Shown: one piece after another, positions 25,705 through 35,525 of the stretch
Layout of the letters: every line of letters begins with the position of its first letter
How positions within the stretch are numbered: the first letter of the stretch is position 1
Assembly: GCF_000013985.1 (NCBI RefSeq)
Contig: NC_008048.1
Coordinates: 1,178,001 to 1,242,000 of the forward strand
Reading direction: 5' to 3'
Source of the DNA: Sphingopyxis alaskensis RB2256
GTDB taxonomy: Bacteria > Pseudomonadota > Alphaproteobacteria > Sphingomonadales > Sphingomonadaceae
Length of the DNA: 64,000 nt
Translations under genes and position numbers: made by a program
The notes under the pieces: model-generated
What the model saw: only the letters and a program-made list of their open reading frames with translations
Databases searched by the model: none
Told to the model about the DNA's origin: nothing

Positions 25705-26388
25705 TCATCCTTCGCTTTCGCTTATGTCTTCGAGTATCTCTGGTTCCAGCACACGCACGCGGCCCTGTTCGAGCGCGATGATCCCCGATTCTTCCCAGCT
25801 TTTGAGCTGGCGGTTGATATGTTCGCGGCTCATTCCGGCGAAATTGCCGAGTTCGGTCTGGCTGAGTTCGACGCGCTGTGCGACGCCGACATCCTTGCGG
25901 ATCAAGCGTTTCAGATAGCGCGCGAGGCGCGGGCCGGAGGCGTAGGCGCGGTCGCTTTCGATGGTCTGGTCGGCGGTACGCAGCCGACGCGCGAGCTGCT
26001 GCATCAACGACCAGGCGAAGTCGGGATGGCTCGCGGCAAAGTCGCGGAGCGCGTTGCGGCCGAGTTGCAGCGCGCTGCCGGCGCTGGTCGCCGTCACCGA
26101 TGCGGTGCGCTCGCCTCCGTCGAGCAGCGCGATTTCGCCCAGCACCGCGCCGGGTTCGGCATAAGCGAGGACGATTTCGCGCCCGCCGGCCGTCAGCATC
26201 GACACGCGCGCGGTCCCCTCGGTCAGGATCAGCATCATGTCGCCCGGATCGCCCTGGACGAGCAATTCCTTGCCCTTGGCGAAATTGACCTGAACCGCGC
26301 GGCGGGTGATTTCGGCCCAATCCTCGACCGAAAGGCCGGAAAAGATGCTGTCGGGGCTCTGCAGTTCGGCAAGTCTTGCGTGATCCAT
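25705..26388 (-). CDS. Crp/Fnr-family transcriptional regulator
   Basis: 227 aa: an N-terminal cyclic-nucleotide-type beta-roll (LLVQGDPGDMMLILTEGTARVS, PGAVLGEIALLDGGERTASV) and a C-terminal Crp helix-turn-helix (LSQTELGNFAGMSREHINRQL). The PGAVLGEIALLDG segment resembles the cNMP-binding cassette, so cAMP-like binding is possible; there are no cysteines for an FNR-type Fe-S cluster. It is downstream of pyrG's stop by 18 nt in the minus direction but separately started. Confidence 0.88.
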   Translation of the reverse strand: MDHARLAELQSPDSIFSGLSVEDWAEITRRAVQVNFAKGKELLVQGDPGDMMLILTEGTARVSMLTAGGREIVLAYAEPGAVLGEIALLDGGERTASVTATSAGSALQLGRNALRDFAASHPDFAWSLMQQLARRLRTADQTIESDRAYASGPRLARYLKRLIRKDVGVAQRVELSQTELGNFAGMSREHINRQLKSWEESGIIALEQGRVRVLEPEILEDISESEG

Positions 26389-26406
26389 CGCCCCAATCCC
26401 TTTCGG

Positions 26407-28038
26407 TCAGACCAGCCGGCTCTGCTTCACCGCCGCCTCGATGAATCCTGCAAACAGGGGATGCGGGTCGAAGGGCTTGGATTTGAGTTCCGGGTGGAAT
26501 TGCACCCCGATAAACCACGGATGGTCCGGCCGCTCAACGATTTCCGGTAGCATGCCGTCGGGCGACATGCCTGAAAAGACGAGCCCGCCCTTTTCGAGCC
26601 GCTCGCGATAGGCCCCGTTGACCTCATAGCGGTGGCGGTGACGCTCGCTGATCTCGTTCGTGCCATAGACGCTGGCGACATGGCTGTTCGGCGAAAGTTT
26701 CGCGTCATAGGCGCCGAGGCGCATCGTGCCGCCAAGATCGGTGTTCGCACCGCGTTTCTGAAGCCCTTCGGCGCTCATCCATTCGGTGATCAGGCCGACG
26801 ACGGGTTCGTCGGTCGGACCGAATTCGGTACTCGACGCATTCGCAATGCCGCTCGTATTGCGCGCCGCCTCGATGCACGCCATCTGCATCCCCAGGCAGA
26901 TGCCGAAAAAGGGCACATTCCGCTCGCGCGCGAAACGCACGCTCGCAATCTTGCCCTCCGACCCGCGCTCGCCGAAGCCGCCGGGGACGAGGATGCCGTG
27001 CAGCGGTTCGAGATTGGCGACCAGGTCTTCGTCGCGCTCGAACATTTCGGCGTCGAGCCAGCGGATATTGACCTTGACCCGGTGCGCCATGCCGCCATGG
27101 ACCAGCGCCTCGTTCAGGGATTTATAGGCATCGGGCAGCGAGACATATTTGCCGACGACGCCGATCGTGACCTCGCCCTCGGGATGCTGCTTGCGGTCCA
27201 TGATGTCATACCAGGCCGTCAGGTCGGGCGCGGGCGCGTCGAGGATTCCGAATGCGCGCAGCACTTCGCTGTCCAGACCCTCGCCATGATACTGGACCGG
27301 TACCGAATAGATGCTGTCGGCGTCGAGCGCGGGAATCACCGCTTCCTTGCGGACATTGCAGAACAGCGCGATCTTGGCGCGTTCGCTGTCGGGAAGCGGC
27401 TTTTCGCATCGGCAGAGCAGAATGTCGGGCTGGACGCCGAGCGAGGCGAGTTCGCGCACGCTGTGCTGCGTCGGCTTTGTCTTCAACTCGCCCGCGGCGG
27501 CGATATAGGGCACCAGCGTGACGTGGACCGAGATGGCGTTGTCGCGGCCGACCTCATTCTTCAACTGGCGGATCGCCTCGATAAAGGGCAGCGATTCGAT
27601 ATCGCCGACGGTGCCGCCGATCTCGCACAGCACGAAATCGAGGTCGTCGGTTTCGGCGCGGGCGAAATCCTTGATCGCGTCGGTGACGTGCGGGACAACC
27701 TGTACCGTCGCGCCGAGATAGTCGCCGCGGCGTTCCTTGGCGATGATGCCCTGATAGATACGGCCCGAGGTCACATTGTCGCTCTGCCGCGCCGCAACGC
27801 CGGTGAAGCGTTCATAATGGCCCAGGTCGAGGTCGGTTTCCGCTCCGTCATCGGTCACATAGACTTCGCCGTGCTGATAGGGCGACATCGTGCCCGGATC
27901 GACGTTCAGATAGGGATCGAACTTTCGGATGCGGACACGATAGCCACGCGCTTGCAGGAGGGCAGCGAGGCTGGCCGCCATCAAACCCTTGCCAAGCGAG
28001 GAGACCACGCCGCCGGTAATGAAAATGAACCGCGCCAT
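26407..28038 (-). CDS. pyrG: CTP synthase
   Basis: Glutamine-dependent amination of UTP to CTP. 543 aa with the synthetase domain ([38 protein letters not shown]) and C-terminal class I glutaminase ([18 protein letters not shown] with the nucleophile Cys, and [12 protein letters not shown] with the His/Glu). Length and both domains are normal. It lies downstream of secG with a 108-nt gap. Confidence 0.96.
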   Translation of the reverse strand: MARFIFITGGVVSSLGKGLMAASLAALLQARGYRVRIRKFDPYLNVDPGTMSPYQHGEVYVTDDGAETDLDLGHYERFTGVAARQSDNVTSGRIYQGIIAKERRGDYLGATVQVVPHVTDAIKDFARAETDDLDFVLCEIGGTVGDIESLPFIEAIRQLKNEVGRDNAISVHVTLVPYIAAAGELKTKPTQHSVRELASLGVQPDILLCRCEKPLPDSERAKIALFCNVRKEAVIPALDADSIYSVPVQYHGEGLDSEVLRAFGILDAPAPDLTAWYDIMDRKQHPEGEVTIGVVGKYVSLPDAYKSLNEALVHGGMAHRVKVNIRWLDAEMFERDEDLVANLEPLHGILVPGGFGERGSEGKIASVRFARERNVPFFGICLGMQMACIEAARNTSGIANASSTEFGPTDEPVVGLITEWMSAEGLQKRGANTDLGGTMRLGAYDAKLSPNSHVASVYGTNEISERHRHRYEVNGAYRERLEKGGLVFSGMSPDGMLPEIVERPDHPWFIGVQFHPELKSKPFDPHPLFAGFIEAAVKQSRLV

Positions 28039-28146
28039 GGGAGGAAAGACTTACTCAAAGGGAGGGGGACGGCGCAAGCCGTCGAATCGCGAACTGCGGA
28101 AATTATTTCCGTGAGCGCGGGCTGATACGGAGGCGGGAGCCGCCGT

Positions 28147-28611
28147 TTATTGGGTCGCCGGTGGCGCCTTGCCGTCTTCGGCCGGAGCCGGAGCGCTTCC
28201 CTGGCTCGCCGCGGCGGCCGCGGCGGCAGCCAGCGGGTCGTCCGTCAGCGGCGCCGTTGCCGCGCCCGTTGCCACGCCTTCGGCAGGTTGCGCCGGGGCC
28301 GTGATCGACGAGGTCGAGGCGCCCCCGCTCGTTTGCGCGGATTTCGACAGCGATGTGTCGATCGTCGAGCCGCCGCGGCCGACCGAGGCCATTGCGGCGA
28401 GCAGGATCGACAGGCCCACGAACAGGCAGGCGAGCACGGTCGTCGCGCGGGTCATGAAATCCGCCGCACCGCGCGCCGAGAGCAGGCCCGCCGGACTGCC
28501 GCCGACGCCCAGGCCGCCGCCTTCCGACTTCTGCATCAGAATGACGCCGATCATCGCCGCGGCAACGAGCGCCTGGACGACGAGCAGGAAGGTGAAAAGG
28601 CTGGACATCAT
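28147..28611 (-). CDS. secG: Preprotein translocase subunit SecG
   Basis: Accessory membrane subunit of SecYEG. The first 75 residues carry two helices with the family pattern IGVILMQKSEGGGLG and LLSARGAADFMTRATTVLA. A long Ala/Pro/Ser tail of about 75 residues follows, as in other Sphingomonads. Two adjacent ATG codons (28611, 28608) are both possible; GGGAA precedes them. The frame extending to 28686 has no SecG features. Confidence 0.9.
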   Translation of the reverse strand: MMSSLFTFLLVVQALVAAAMIGVILMQKSEGGGLGVGGSPAGLLSARGAADFMTRATTVLACLFVGLSILLAAMASVGRGGSTIDTSLSKSAQTSGGASTSSITAPAQPAEGVATGAATAPLTDDPLAAAAAAAASQGSAPAPAEDGKAPPATQ

Positions 28612-28718
28612 ATTTTCCCGAACTTGCGCGGCCTCACATGGGACCGCGCCCGCCGCGCACATAGAGACGAAGCGGCGGGGGTTCAAGCCACAGCTTGCTC
28701 AAACGACTTTCCGAGTGC

Positions 28719-28799
28719 CGTTCGTGTCGAGCGAAGTCGAGACACCCATCGCGATCACCCCACGCCCGAGGGGCATCTCGACTTCGCTCGATGCGAACG
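28719..28799. repeat. Inverted repeat of the TCGAGCGAAGTCGAGA family
   Basis: Left arm 28719-28742 (CGTTCGTGTCGAGCGAAGTC...) and right arm 28776-28799 (...GACTTCGCTCGATGCGAACG) are complementary with two mismatches over 24 bp, loop 33 nt. It sits between tpiA and secG, both on the minus strand, and could act as an RNA-end structure within that transcript. Confidence 0.8.
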
Positions 28800-28814
28800 G
28801 AAATTATTGGTGGA

Positions 28815-29561
28815 TTAAAGTCCGGCCGCGGCCTCGATGATCGGCACGAACTTCGCGGCGGTCAGGCTGGCGCCGCCGACGAGCGCACCGTCGACGTCGC
28901 CGGTATCCAGCAGTTCGGCGGCATTGTCACCATTGACCGAGCCGCCATAGAGGATGCGGATTGCCTGTGCGGCGTCGCCGAAACGGTCGGCCAGCGCGCT
29001 GCGGATCGCGCCGTGCATCGCCGCGACGTCGGCGACGGTCGGGACCAGCCCCGTGCCGATCGCCCAGATCGGCTCATAAGCGATGGCAAACCGCTGCGGA
29101 TCGAGGGCGTCCGGCACCGATTCCGCGACCTGCGCCAGCACATGGTCGATCGCGCCGCCCGACTCGCGTACGCTGCGCGGTTCGCCGACGCAGAGGATAA
29201 CCGACAAGCCCGCGGCGAGCGCCGCCTCGGCCTTCGCGCGCACATCGGCGTCGCTTTCGCCGCAACCCTCGCGCCGTTCGCTGTGCCCGACGATGACAAG
29301 CGACGCGCCGACGTCGGCAAGCATGGGCGCCGCGACCGAGCCGGTGAAGGCGCCCGACGCGGCGCTGTGGCAATCCTGTCCGCCGATCGCCTTGCCCGGC
29401 GCTGCCGCGGCCATCGCGCCGATCAATGTGAAGGGCGGGCACAGCGCGACGTCGACGCCGGGGTGCGTATCGGCGGCGGCAAAAATCGCCCGGGCTTCGC
29501 CGAGCGCCTCCTTCAGCCCGTTCATCTTCCAGTTGCCGACCACATATTTGCGCCGCGTCAT
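28815..29561 (-). CDS. tpiA: Triosephosphate isomerase
   Basis: Glycolytic TIM-barrel enzyme, 248 aa. Active-site residues are in VVGNWKMNG (Lys), VIVGHSERR (His) and AYEPIWAIGTG (catalytic Glu in the PIWAIGTG loop); the phosphate loop is ILYGGSVNGDNAAEL. The gene is divergent from ppiD and precedes secG on the minus strand. Confidence 0.95.
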   Translation of the reverse strand: MTRRKYVVGNWKMNGLKEALGEARAIFAAADTHPGVDVALCPPFTLIGAMAAAAPGKAIGGQDCHSAASGAFTGSVAAPMLADVGASLVIVGHSERREGCGESDADVRAKAEAALAAGLSVILCVGEPRSVRESGGAIDHVLAQVAESVPDALDPQRFAIAYEPIWAIGTGLVPTVADVAAMHGAIRSALADRFGDAAQAIRILYGGSVNGDNAAELLDTGDVDGALVGGASLTAAKFVPIIEAAAGL

Positions 29562-29740
29562 TGCCTCGCTTCTCCCGCTTATCCGAATGATGATCCGCCC
29601 CTAGCGGGGAAGCGCGCGGCGAGGCAAGCCGTGCGGCGACCCCCGAAGCCGCCTTTCGCGCCTTGATGCCGCGGCATCGCGCCTCTAAAGCAGCGCGCAA
29701 CCGCGCCTTGTTGCGCCCTGCCCGAAAGACTGCCTGCTCC

Positions 29741-31687
29741 ATGATTACCGCCATCCGCGCCATGTTTTCCTCGACGATCGGCAAGTTCCTCGCGCTGGCG
29801 TTCGTCGTCCTTGTCGGCGTCGCCTTCGCGCTGAGCGACGTCACCGGGAACTCGACGTTCGGCGGGATCGGCGGGGCCAATGTTGCGAAGGTGGGCGGCG
29901 AAGAGATCGGCGTCGGCGAACTGCGCGACCGTGTGCGCCAGGCCTATGACCAGGCGCGCCGCAACCAGCCGGGGCTGACGATGGCGGCGTTCGTCGAAAA
30001 CGGCGGACTCGACCAGGTGCTCGGCCAGCTCATCGACGGGCTCGCCTTCGACCAATATGCGACCGAGCTGGGTTTTGGCGTCAGCAAGCGGCTGATCGAC
30101 GGGCGAATCGCCGACCTGCCGGCCTTTGCGGGCGTGTCGGGCAAGTTCGACCAGACGGTGTTCGAAAACTTCCTGCGTCAGAACGGGATCAGCGAAGCGC
30201 AGCTCCGCCGCGACCTGCGCCAGCAGATATTGCTCGAACAGCTCGCCGCGCCGATCGCGCAGATGCCGCGTATCGCGCCCGCTCTGGCCGAACCCTATGC
30301 CGCGCTGCTGCTCGAACAGCGGCGCGGGCAGGCGACCTTCATTCCGGCGAGCGCTTTCGCGCCGAAGGGCGATCCCGGCGATGCGGCGCTGCGCCGCTTC
30401 CTCACGCAGAATGCGGCGAAGTTCACCGTGCCCGAACGCCGCGTGATCCAATATGCGATGTTCGACCGCGCCTCGGTGCCGGTGCCTGCGGTGACTGATG
30501 CCGAAATCGCCAGGGTTTATAAGGATAATGCCGCGCAATATGCCGCGACCGAAACGCGCCGCTTTGCGCAGGTCATCCTGCCCGATCAGGCCGCGGCCAA
30601 CCGCCTGGCCGCCAAGGTGCGTAGCGGAGCTTCGCTCGCAAGCGCGGCTGCCGAAGCGGGCCTGTCGGCGTCCACGACGGGCGACCTCGGCCAGAGCGCC
30701 TATGCCGCGACGACCAGTGCGGCTGTCGCCAGGGCGGCCTTTGCTGCAAAGCGGGGCGAGGTGGTCGGGCCGCTCCAGACCGGGCTCGGCTGGACCGTGG
30801 TGCGCGTCGAGGATGTGACGACGCGCCCGGCGCGCAGCCTGGCCGACGCCAGTGCCGAGATTCGCGCCGAACTGGCCAGCAACAAGGCGAATGAGGCGAT
30901 CGTCGATTATTACAATGCGATTCAGGATGCGGTGAACAGCGGCGCGTCGATCGAGGAAATCGCCACTGACCGCAAGCTCCAGATCGTCGAAACCCCGGCG
31001 ATCCTGCCGAACGGGCGCGCGCCGGGCCAGCCGGGTTTTACGCTTGCGGCGGACCTCGCGCCGCTCGTCGCGCAGGCTTTCCAGGTCGGCGGCGAGGGCG
31101 AGGGGCAGATCGCCACGATCGTCGAAAATGAGAAGTTCGCTGTCTTTGCGGTGAAGTCGATCATCGCCGCTGCGCCGCCGCCCTTCGCGCAGATCCGCGG
31201 TGAGCTGCTTTCCGAATGGCGCTTTGCCGAGGGGCAGAAGGTGGCGAGGGACAAGGCGCGCGCGATCGCCAGGGCGGTCGAAGGCGGCAAGAGCCTGAAC
31301 GAAGCCGTTGCCGCCGCAGGGCCGAATATCGGCAACGTGCAGGCGATCGGCGGGCGCCGCGCCGAACTCGGCGCCAATGGCGAGCGCGTCCCGCCCGAAC
31401 TGGCGCTGCTCTTTTCGATGGCCGAAGGGAGCGTGAAGACGCTGGAGATTCCCGGCAACCGCGGCTGGATGGTGATCGCACTCGATGAGGTGCGCCGCCC
31501 CGATCCGAAGGCGATCGAGCCCGAGCGCGTTGCGGCCATCGCGCGGCCGCTCGCCCCCGCCTTTGGCAATGAGCTGCTCGAACAGCTTGCCGCCGAGGCC
31601 AGGCGGCGCGTCGGGGTGACGATCAACAAGGGGCTGGTCGACCAGCTGCGCCGCGAGCTGACCGGCACCGCGCCGGTCGCCGAATAA
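29741..31687 (+). CDS. ppiD: Membrane-anchored periplasmic peptidyl-prolyl isomerase (PpiD-like)
   Basis: Periplasmic folding factor held by one N-terminal helix (FLALAFVVLVGVAFALSDV). 648 aa from the ATG at 29741 (MITAIRAMFSSTIGK); the frame extends upstream but is not needed. SurA-N-like helical segments (residues about 35-230) are followed by a rotamase/parvulin-like region (RRFAQVILPDQAAANRLAAK; GLGWTVVRVEDV). It is separated from trpE by 2 nt, so the two are one unit. Confidence 0.87.
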   Translation: MITAIRAMFSSTIGKFLALAFVVLVGVAFALSDVTGNSTFGGIGGANVAKVGGEEIGVGELRDRVRQAYDQARRNQPGLTMAAFVENGGLDQVLGQLIDGLAFDQYATELGFGVSKRLIDGRIADLPAFAGVSGKFDQTVFENFLRQNGISEAQLRRDLRQQILLEQLAAPIAQMPRIAPALAEPYAALLLEQRRGQATFIPASAFAPKGDPGDAALRRFLTQNAAKFTVPERRVIQYAMFDRASVPVPAVTDAEIARVYKDNAAQYAATETRRFAQVILPDQAAANRLAAKVRSGASLASAAAEAGLSASTTGDLGQSAYAATTSAAVARAAFAAKRGEVVGPLQTGLGWTVVRVEDVTTRPARSLADASAEIRAELASNKANEAIVDYYNAIQDAVNSGASIEEIATDRKLQIVETPAILPNGRAPGQPGFTLAADLAPLVAQAFQVGGEGEGQIATIVENEKFAVFAVKSIIAAAPPPFAQIRGELLSEWRFAEGQKVARDKARAIARAVEGGKSLNEAVAAAGPNIGNVQAIGGRRAELGANGERVPPELALLFSMAEGSVKTLEIPGNRGWMVIALDEVRRPDPKAIEPERVAAIARPLAPAFGNELLEQLAAEARRRVGVTINKGLVDQLRRELTGTAPVAE

Positions 31688-31689
31688 GC

Positions 31690-33207
31690 GTGACCCTGGA
31701 AGGCAGGGCCGCCGCGCTCGAAGCGCTGGCAGGGGGGCACGGCGCGGTCGTCTGGCAACGGTTGATCGCCGACATCGAAACGCCGGTGTCGGCGGCGCTC
31801 AAGCTCATCGAACCGGAGCGCGGCGACTGGGTGCTCGAATCGGTCGAAAGCGGCGAAACGCGGGGCCGTTACAGCCTGATCGGCCTCGATCCCGATCTGA
31901 TGTTCGAAGTGCGCGGCGACGCGGCGCGCATCAACCGCGACTGGCGGCATGACCGCGATGCCTTTGTCCCGGTCGAGGCAGGCGCCTTGCAGGCGCTGCG
32001 CGATCTGGTAGCCGAATGCCGGTTTGACGTGCCCGAAGGATTGCCCAAGGCGCTTGCGACGCTCGTGGGCTTCTTTGCCTATGAAACCATCGGCCTCGTT
32101 GAACGCATTCCGCGGGCGCCGGGCGCGGGCCTCGGCCTGCCCGACATGATTTTCGTGCGCCCGACGACGATCCTCGTCTTCGACCGGCTGGCTGACGAAC
32201 TGTTCCTGATCGCGCCGATCTGGCCCGACGCGCGCGGTGCCATCGACCGGATGATCGATACCGCCGGAGAGCGGCTCGAAAGCATCGCGGCGCGACTATC
32301 GAGCGCGAGCCCGCACGCCGATGGGGCCTCGACCGCGGCGCTGACCCAAAGCATCACGGCGACGCCCGCGACGTCTCCTGAGCGCTTCGCGGCAATGGTC
32401 GCGGCGGCGAAGGATTATATTGCGGCGGGCGATATTTTTCAGGTGGTGCTCTCGCAGCGTTTCTCGACCCCGTTCGACCTGCCGCCTTTCGACCTTTACC
32501 GCGCGCTTCGCCGCGTCAACCCGTCGCCCTTCCTCTATTTTCTCGACCTGCCGGGCTTTGCGCTGATCGGCTCGTCGCCCGAGATACTGGTGCGGGTGCG
32601 CGACGGCGAAATCACGATCCGCCCGATCGCGGGCACGCGCCCACGCGGGCGCACGAGTGCGGAGGACGCCGAGAATCGCGAAAGCCTGCTCGCCGATCCC
32701 AAGGAGCGCGCCGAGCATCTGATGTTGCTCGACCTGGGCCGCAATGACGTCGGCCGGGCAGCGATCGGCGGCAGCGTGTCCGTGACCGACAGCTACACGG
32801 TCGAGTTCTACAGCCATGTGATGCACATCGTGTCGAATGTCATCGGCCGCATCGCGCCGGGCAAGGACGCGATCGACGCGCTGTTCGCGGGCTTCCCCGC
32901 CGGAACCGTCAGTGGCGCGCCCAAGGTTCGCGCGTGCCAGATCATTGCCGAACTGGAAGCCGATGCGCGCGGCCCCTATGCGGGCGGCGTCGGCTATTTC
33001 GCGCCCGACGGCAATATGGACAGCTGCATCGTGCTGCGCACCGCGATCGTCAAGGACGGCGTGATGCACGTCCAGGCGGGTGCGGGGATCGTCGCCGACA
33101 GCGACCCGGCTTACGAACAGCGTGAGTGCGAGGCGAAGGCGGGAGCGCTCTTTGCCGCGGCGCGCGAGGCGGTGCGGATCGCGGGGACCGCGGGATACGG
33201 GCAGTAG
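31690..33207 (+). CDS. trpE: Anthranilate synthase component I
   Basis: Chorismate-to-anthranilate aminase subunit, first step of tryptophan synthesis. 505 aa starting at GTG 31690, two bases after ppiD. The feedback-site motif WVLESVESG, the catalytic core IAGTRPRGRT, DLGRNDVGR, FPAGTVSGAPKVRA and the end block QAGAGIVADSDP are all present. The glutaminase partner trpG is not next to it; a 368-bp non-coding gap follows. Confidence 0.95.
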   Translation: MTLEGRAAALEALAGGHGAVVWQRLIADIETPVSAALKLIEPERGDWVLESVESGETRGRYSLIGLDPDLMFEVRGDAARINRDWRHDRDAFVPVEAGALQALRDLVAECRFDVPEGLPKALATLVGFFAYETIGLVERIPRAPGAGLGLPDMIFVRPTTILVFDRLADELFLIAPIWPDARGAIDRMIDTAGERLESIAARLSSASPHADGASTAALTQSITATPATSPERFAAMVAAAKDYIAAGDIFQVVLSQRFSTPFDLPPFDLYRALRRVNPSPFLYFLDLPGFALIGSSPEILVRVRDGEITIRPIAGTRPRGRTSAEDAENRESLLADPKERAEHLMLLDLGRNDVGRAAIGGSVSVTDSYTVEFYSHVMHIVSNVIGRIAPGKDAIDALFAGFPAGTVSGAPKVRACQIIAELEADARGPYAGGVGYFAPDGNMDSCIVLRTAIVKDGVMHVQAGAGIVADSDPAYEQRECEAKAGALFAAAREAVRIAGTAGYGQ

Positions 33208-33575
33208 GATTTCGGCCAAAGGCAAATCATTGCCCGCACCCGCCGGAATCACAACGCCCGGGCCTTGTTCCCAAGACCCGGGCGCCTGTGACGAACACTC
33301 GCCATCCCCCTTGTTGCAGGCCCGGCGAAAGGCCTGCACTCCCTGGAGCCGGGCCTTTGGGCCGCGTTGATCCAGAAGCTGGAGGGGTAGGTCGGCTGCG
33401 GCGCTTTGTCACCCTGTCACGCGCTGCCCGGCGTGCTTTTGCGAAGCTCTGTGGCCAATGAGCAACATATGTTGCGAATCGTTCGCATTGCGGCGCCCAT
33501 TGCCAGTGCCCCGCGACCTGCCTAAAGCGGCGCCATGCGTGATGCTTTTCCTGCGCCGCAAGGACCGCCTTTTCC
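33208..33575. other. 368-bp intergenic region with hairpins
   Basis: No convincing ORF, tRNA or known RNA. Hairpins: CGCCCGGG (33255-33262) with CCCGGGCG (33277-33284), and GCAGGCC (33316-33322) with GGCCTGC (33331-33337). Near the lolC end are two stacked palindromes (listed separately). The first hairpin may end the ppiD-trpE transcript, though no U-tract follows. Confidence 0.6.
33462..33487. promoter_or_regulatory. Two overlapping palindromes upstream of lolC
   Basis: GCAACATATGTTGC (33462-33475) is a perfect 14-bp palindrome. TGCGAATCGTTCGCA (33473-33487) is an inverted repeat of TGCGAA around TCG, overlapping the first by three bases. The second has the 15-base spacing and core of a Fur-type box (TGxxAATxxTTxxCA). 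They lie 89-114 nt before the lolC start. Confidence 0.4.
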
Positions 33576-34826
33576 ATGATTCTCCGCCCTTATGAGCGCA
33601 CCATCTTCAAACGCTATATGCTGCCGCAGCGCGGCGAAGGCTTCATCTTCGTCGCGGCGGCGTTCAGCTTTGTCGCCGTGACGCTGGGCGTCGCGGCGCT
33701 GGTCGTCGTGATGAGCGTGATGAACGGCGTACGCAGCGACCTGTTCGACAAGATCGTCGGATTGAACGGCCATGCCGTGGTGCAGGGGTTCGGCGGGCGG
33801 CTCGACGACTGGCGCGACGTGCTGAAGCAGGCGAAGGCGACGCCGGGGGTCACGTCGGCGACGCCGCTGATCGAACAGCCGCTGCTCACGACCTTCGGCG
33901 GGCGCGTCGAAGCCGTATTGGTGCGCGGGATGACCGTGCCGGACATCCGCAGCAATGCGGTGCTGGGCGGCAAGGTGCTGCAAGGCAGCCTGAACAGCCT
34001 GACGGCGGGTTCGGGCAATGTCGCCATCGGCAGCGAGCTGGCGCGCAACCTGGGCGCGACGGTCGGGTCGAACATCACGATCATCAATCCGCAAGGGCGT
34101 TCGACGCCCTTTGGCACGGTGCCGCGCGAAATCGGCTACCGCGTGTCGGCGGTGTTCGAGATCGGCGTGTATGACTTCGACAAGGCCTATGTCGTCATGC
34201 CGATGGAGGATGCGCAGTTGCTGCTGCTCAGCGGCGACCAGATCGGCATGATCGAAATCAAGACCGAAGACCCCGACCGCGTCGGTGAGATTTTGCAGCC
34301 GCTCGCCGAAAAACTGGCGGCGCAGGCGGTCGTGTCCGACTGGCGATCGATGAACGCCAGCCTGTTCGAAGCGTTGTCGATCGAGCGTGTCGCGATGTTC
34401 GTCATCCTGTCGCTCATCATCCTGGTTGCCTCTTTCAACATCATTTCCTCACTCATCATGCTGGTGCGCGCGAAGACGCGCGACATGGCGATATTGCGCA
34501 CGATGGGGGCGCCGCGCGATTCGGTCATGCGCATCTTCATGGCGATCGGCCTGTCGATCGGCATCGCGGGAACGATCGTCGGCATGGCCGTCGGCTTCGG
34601 GCTGCTCTATTTCCGGCAGGGTGTGCTGCGCGGGGTCGAGTTTCTGACCGGGCAGCCTTTGTGGGATCCGTCGATCCGGTTCCTGACGGAATTGCCCTCG
34701 AAACCCGACCCGGTCGAGATTGTCGGCATCGCGGTGATGGTGATCGTCTTCAGCTTCCTCGCGACGCTCTATCCCGCCTACAAGGCCGCGAATACCGACC
34801 CGGTGCAGGTGCTGCGCTATGAATGA
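33576..34826 (+). CDS. lolC: Lipoprotein-releasing ABC transporter permease (LolC/LolE family)
   Basis: Inner-membrane permease of the system that hands outer-membrane lipoproteins to LolA. 416 aa: one N-terminal helix ([21 protein letters not shown]), a large periplasmic domain, then three C-terminal FtsX-type helices ([20 protein letters not shown]). The ending [18 protein letters not shown] is diagnostic. A single permease with lolD suggests an LolF-type homodimeric arrangement common in Alphaproteobacteria. It overlaps lolD by 8 nt. Confidence 0.93.
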
Positions 34827-35496
34827 TGCGGTGCTCGAACTGGTCGACCTCAAGCGCAGCTTCCGCCAAGGCGACGTCACCATCGACGTGTTGCGCGGTG
34901 TCAATGCGTCGCTGCGCCGCGGTGAGATCGTCGCGCTGCTCGGCCCGTCGGGATCGGGCAAGTCGACGATGCTGCAGGCAGTCGGATTGCTCGAAGGCGG
35001 TTTTGGCGGAACGATCCGCATCGATGGCGAGGATGTGACGCGCTTTCAGCAGGGCGAACGCACCAAGACGCGGCGCGAAAAGATCGGCTTCGTCTATCAG
35101 TTTCACCACCTGCTCCCCGACTTCAACGCGATCGAGAATGTCGTGTTGCCGCAGCTCATCCGCGGTGCGGGGCAGGCGGAGGCAGAGGATCGCGCCGCCG
35201 ACCTGCTCGCTCGGCTGGGGCTGAGCGAGCGGCTGCACCACAAGCCGAGCAAGCTGTCGGGCGGCGAACAACAGCGCGTCGCGGTGGCGCGCGCGCTGGC
35301 AAACCGGCCGTTGCTCGTGCTTGCCGACGAGCCGACGGGCAATCTTGACGAGGCGACCGCGGACCGCGTGTTCGACCAGTTCGTCGCGCTGGTTCGCGAT
35401 CACGGCTCGGCGGCGCTGGTTGCGACGCACAATGAACGGCTTGCGGCGCGGATGGACTGCGTGCTGCGCTTGCACGAGGGGCGTATCGAGGCGTAG
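34819..35496 (+). CDS. lolD: Lipoprotein-releasing ABC transporter ATPase LolD
   Basis: ATPase energising LolC/E, 225 aa. Walker [12 protein letters not shown] (about 45-55), Q-loop [12 protein letters not shown], signature [15 protein letters not shown], Walker [14 protein letters not shown] and the H-loop VATHNERLA are in order. Overlap with lolC makes a two-gene transport operon. Confidence 0.95.
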
Positions 35497-35525
35497 GTTC
35501 TCCCCATCGGGGAAGGGGATTGCCG

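Noticed and set aside
33208..33575. Possible tRNA, SRP RNA or other known RNA in the longest gap
   Set aside because: No T-loop GTTCGA block, no acceptor/CCA-compatible stem and no SRP GGAA/AGCA core were found on either strand.
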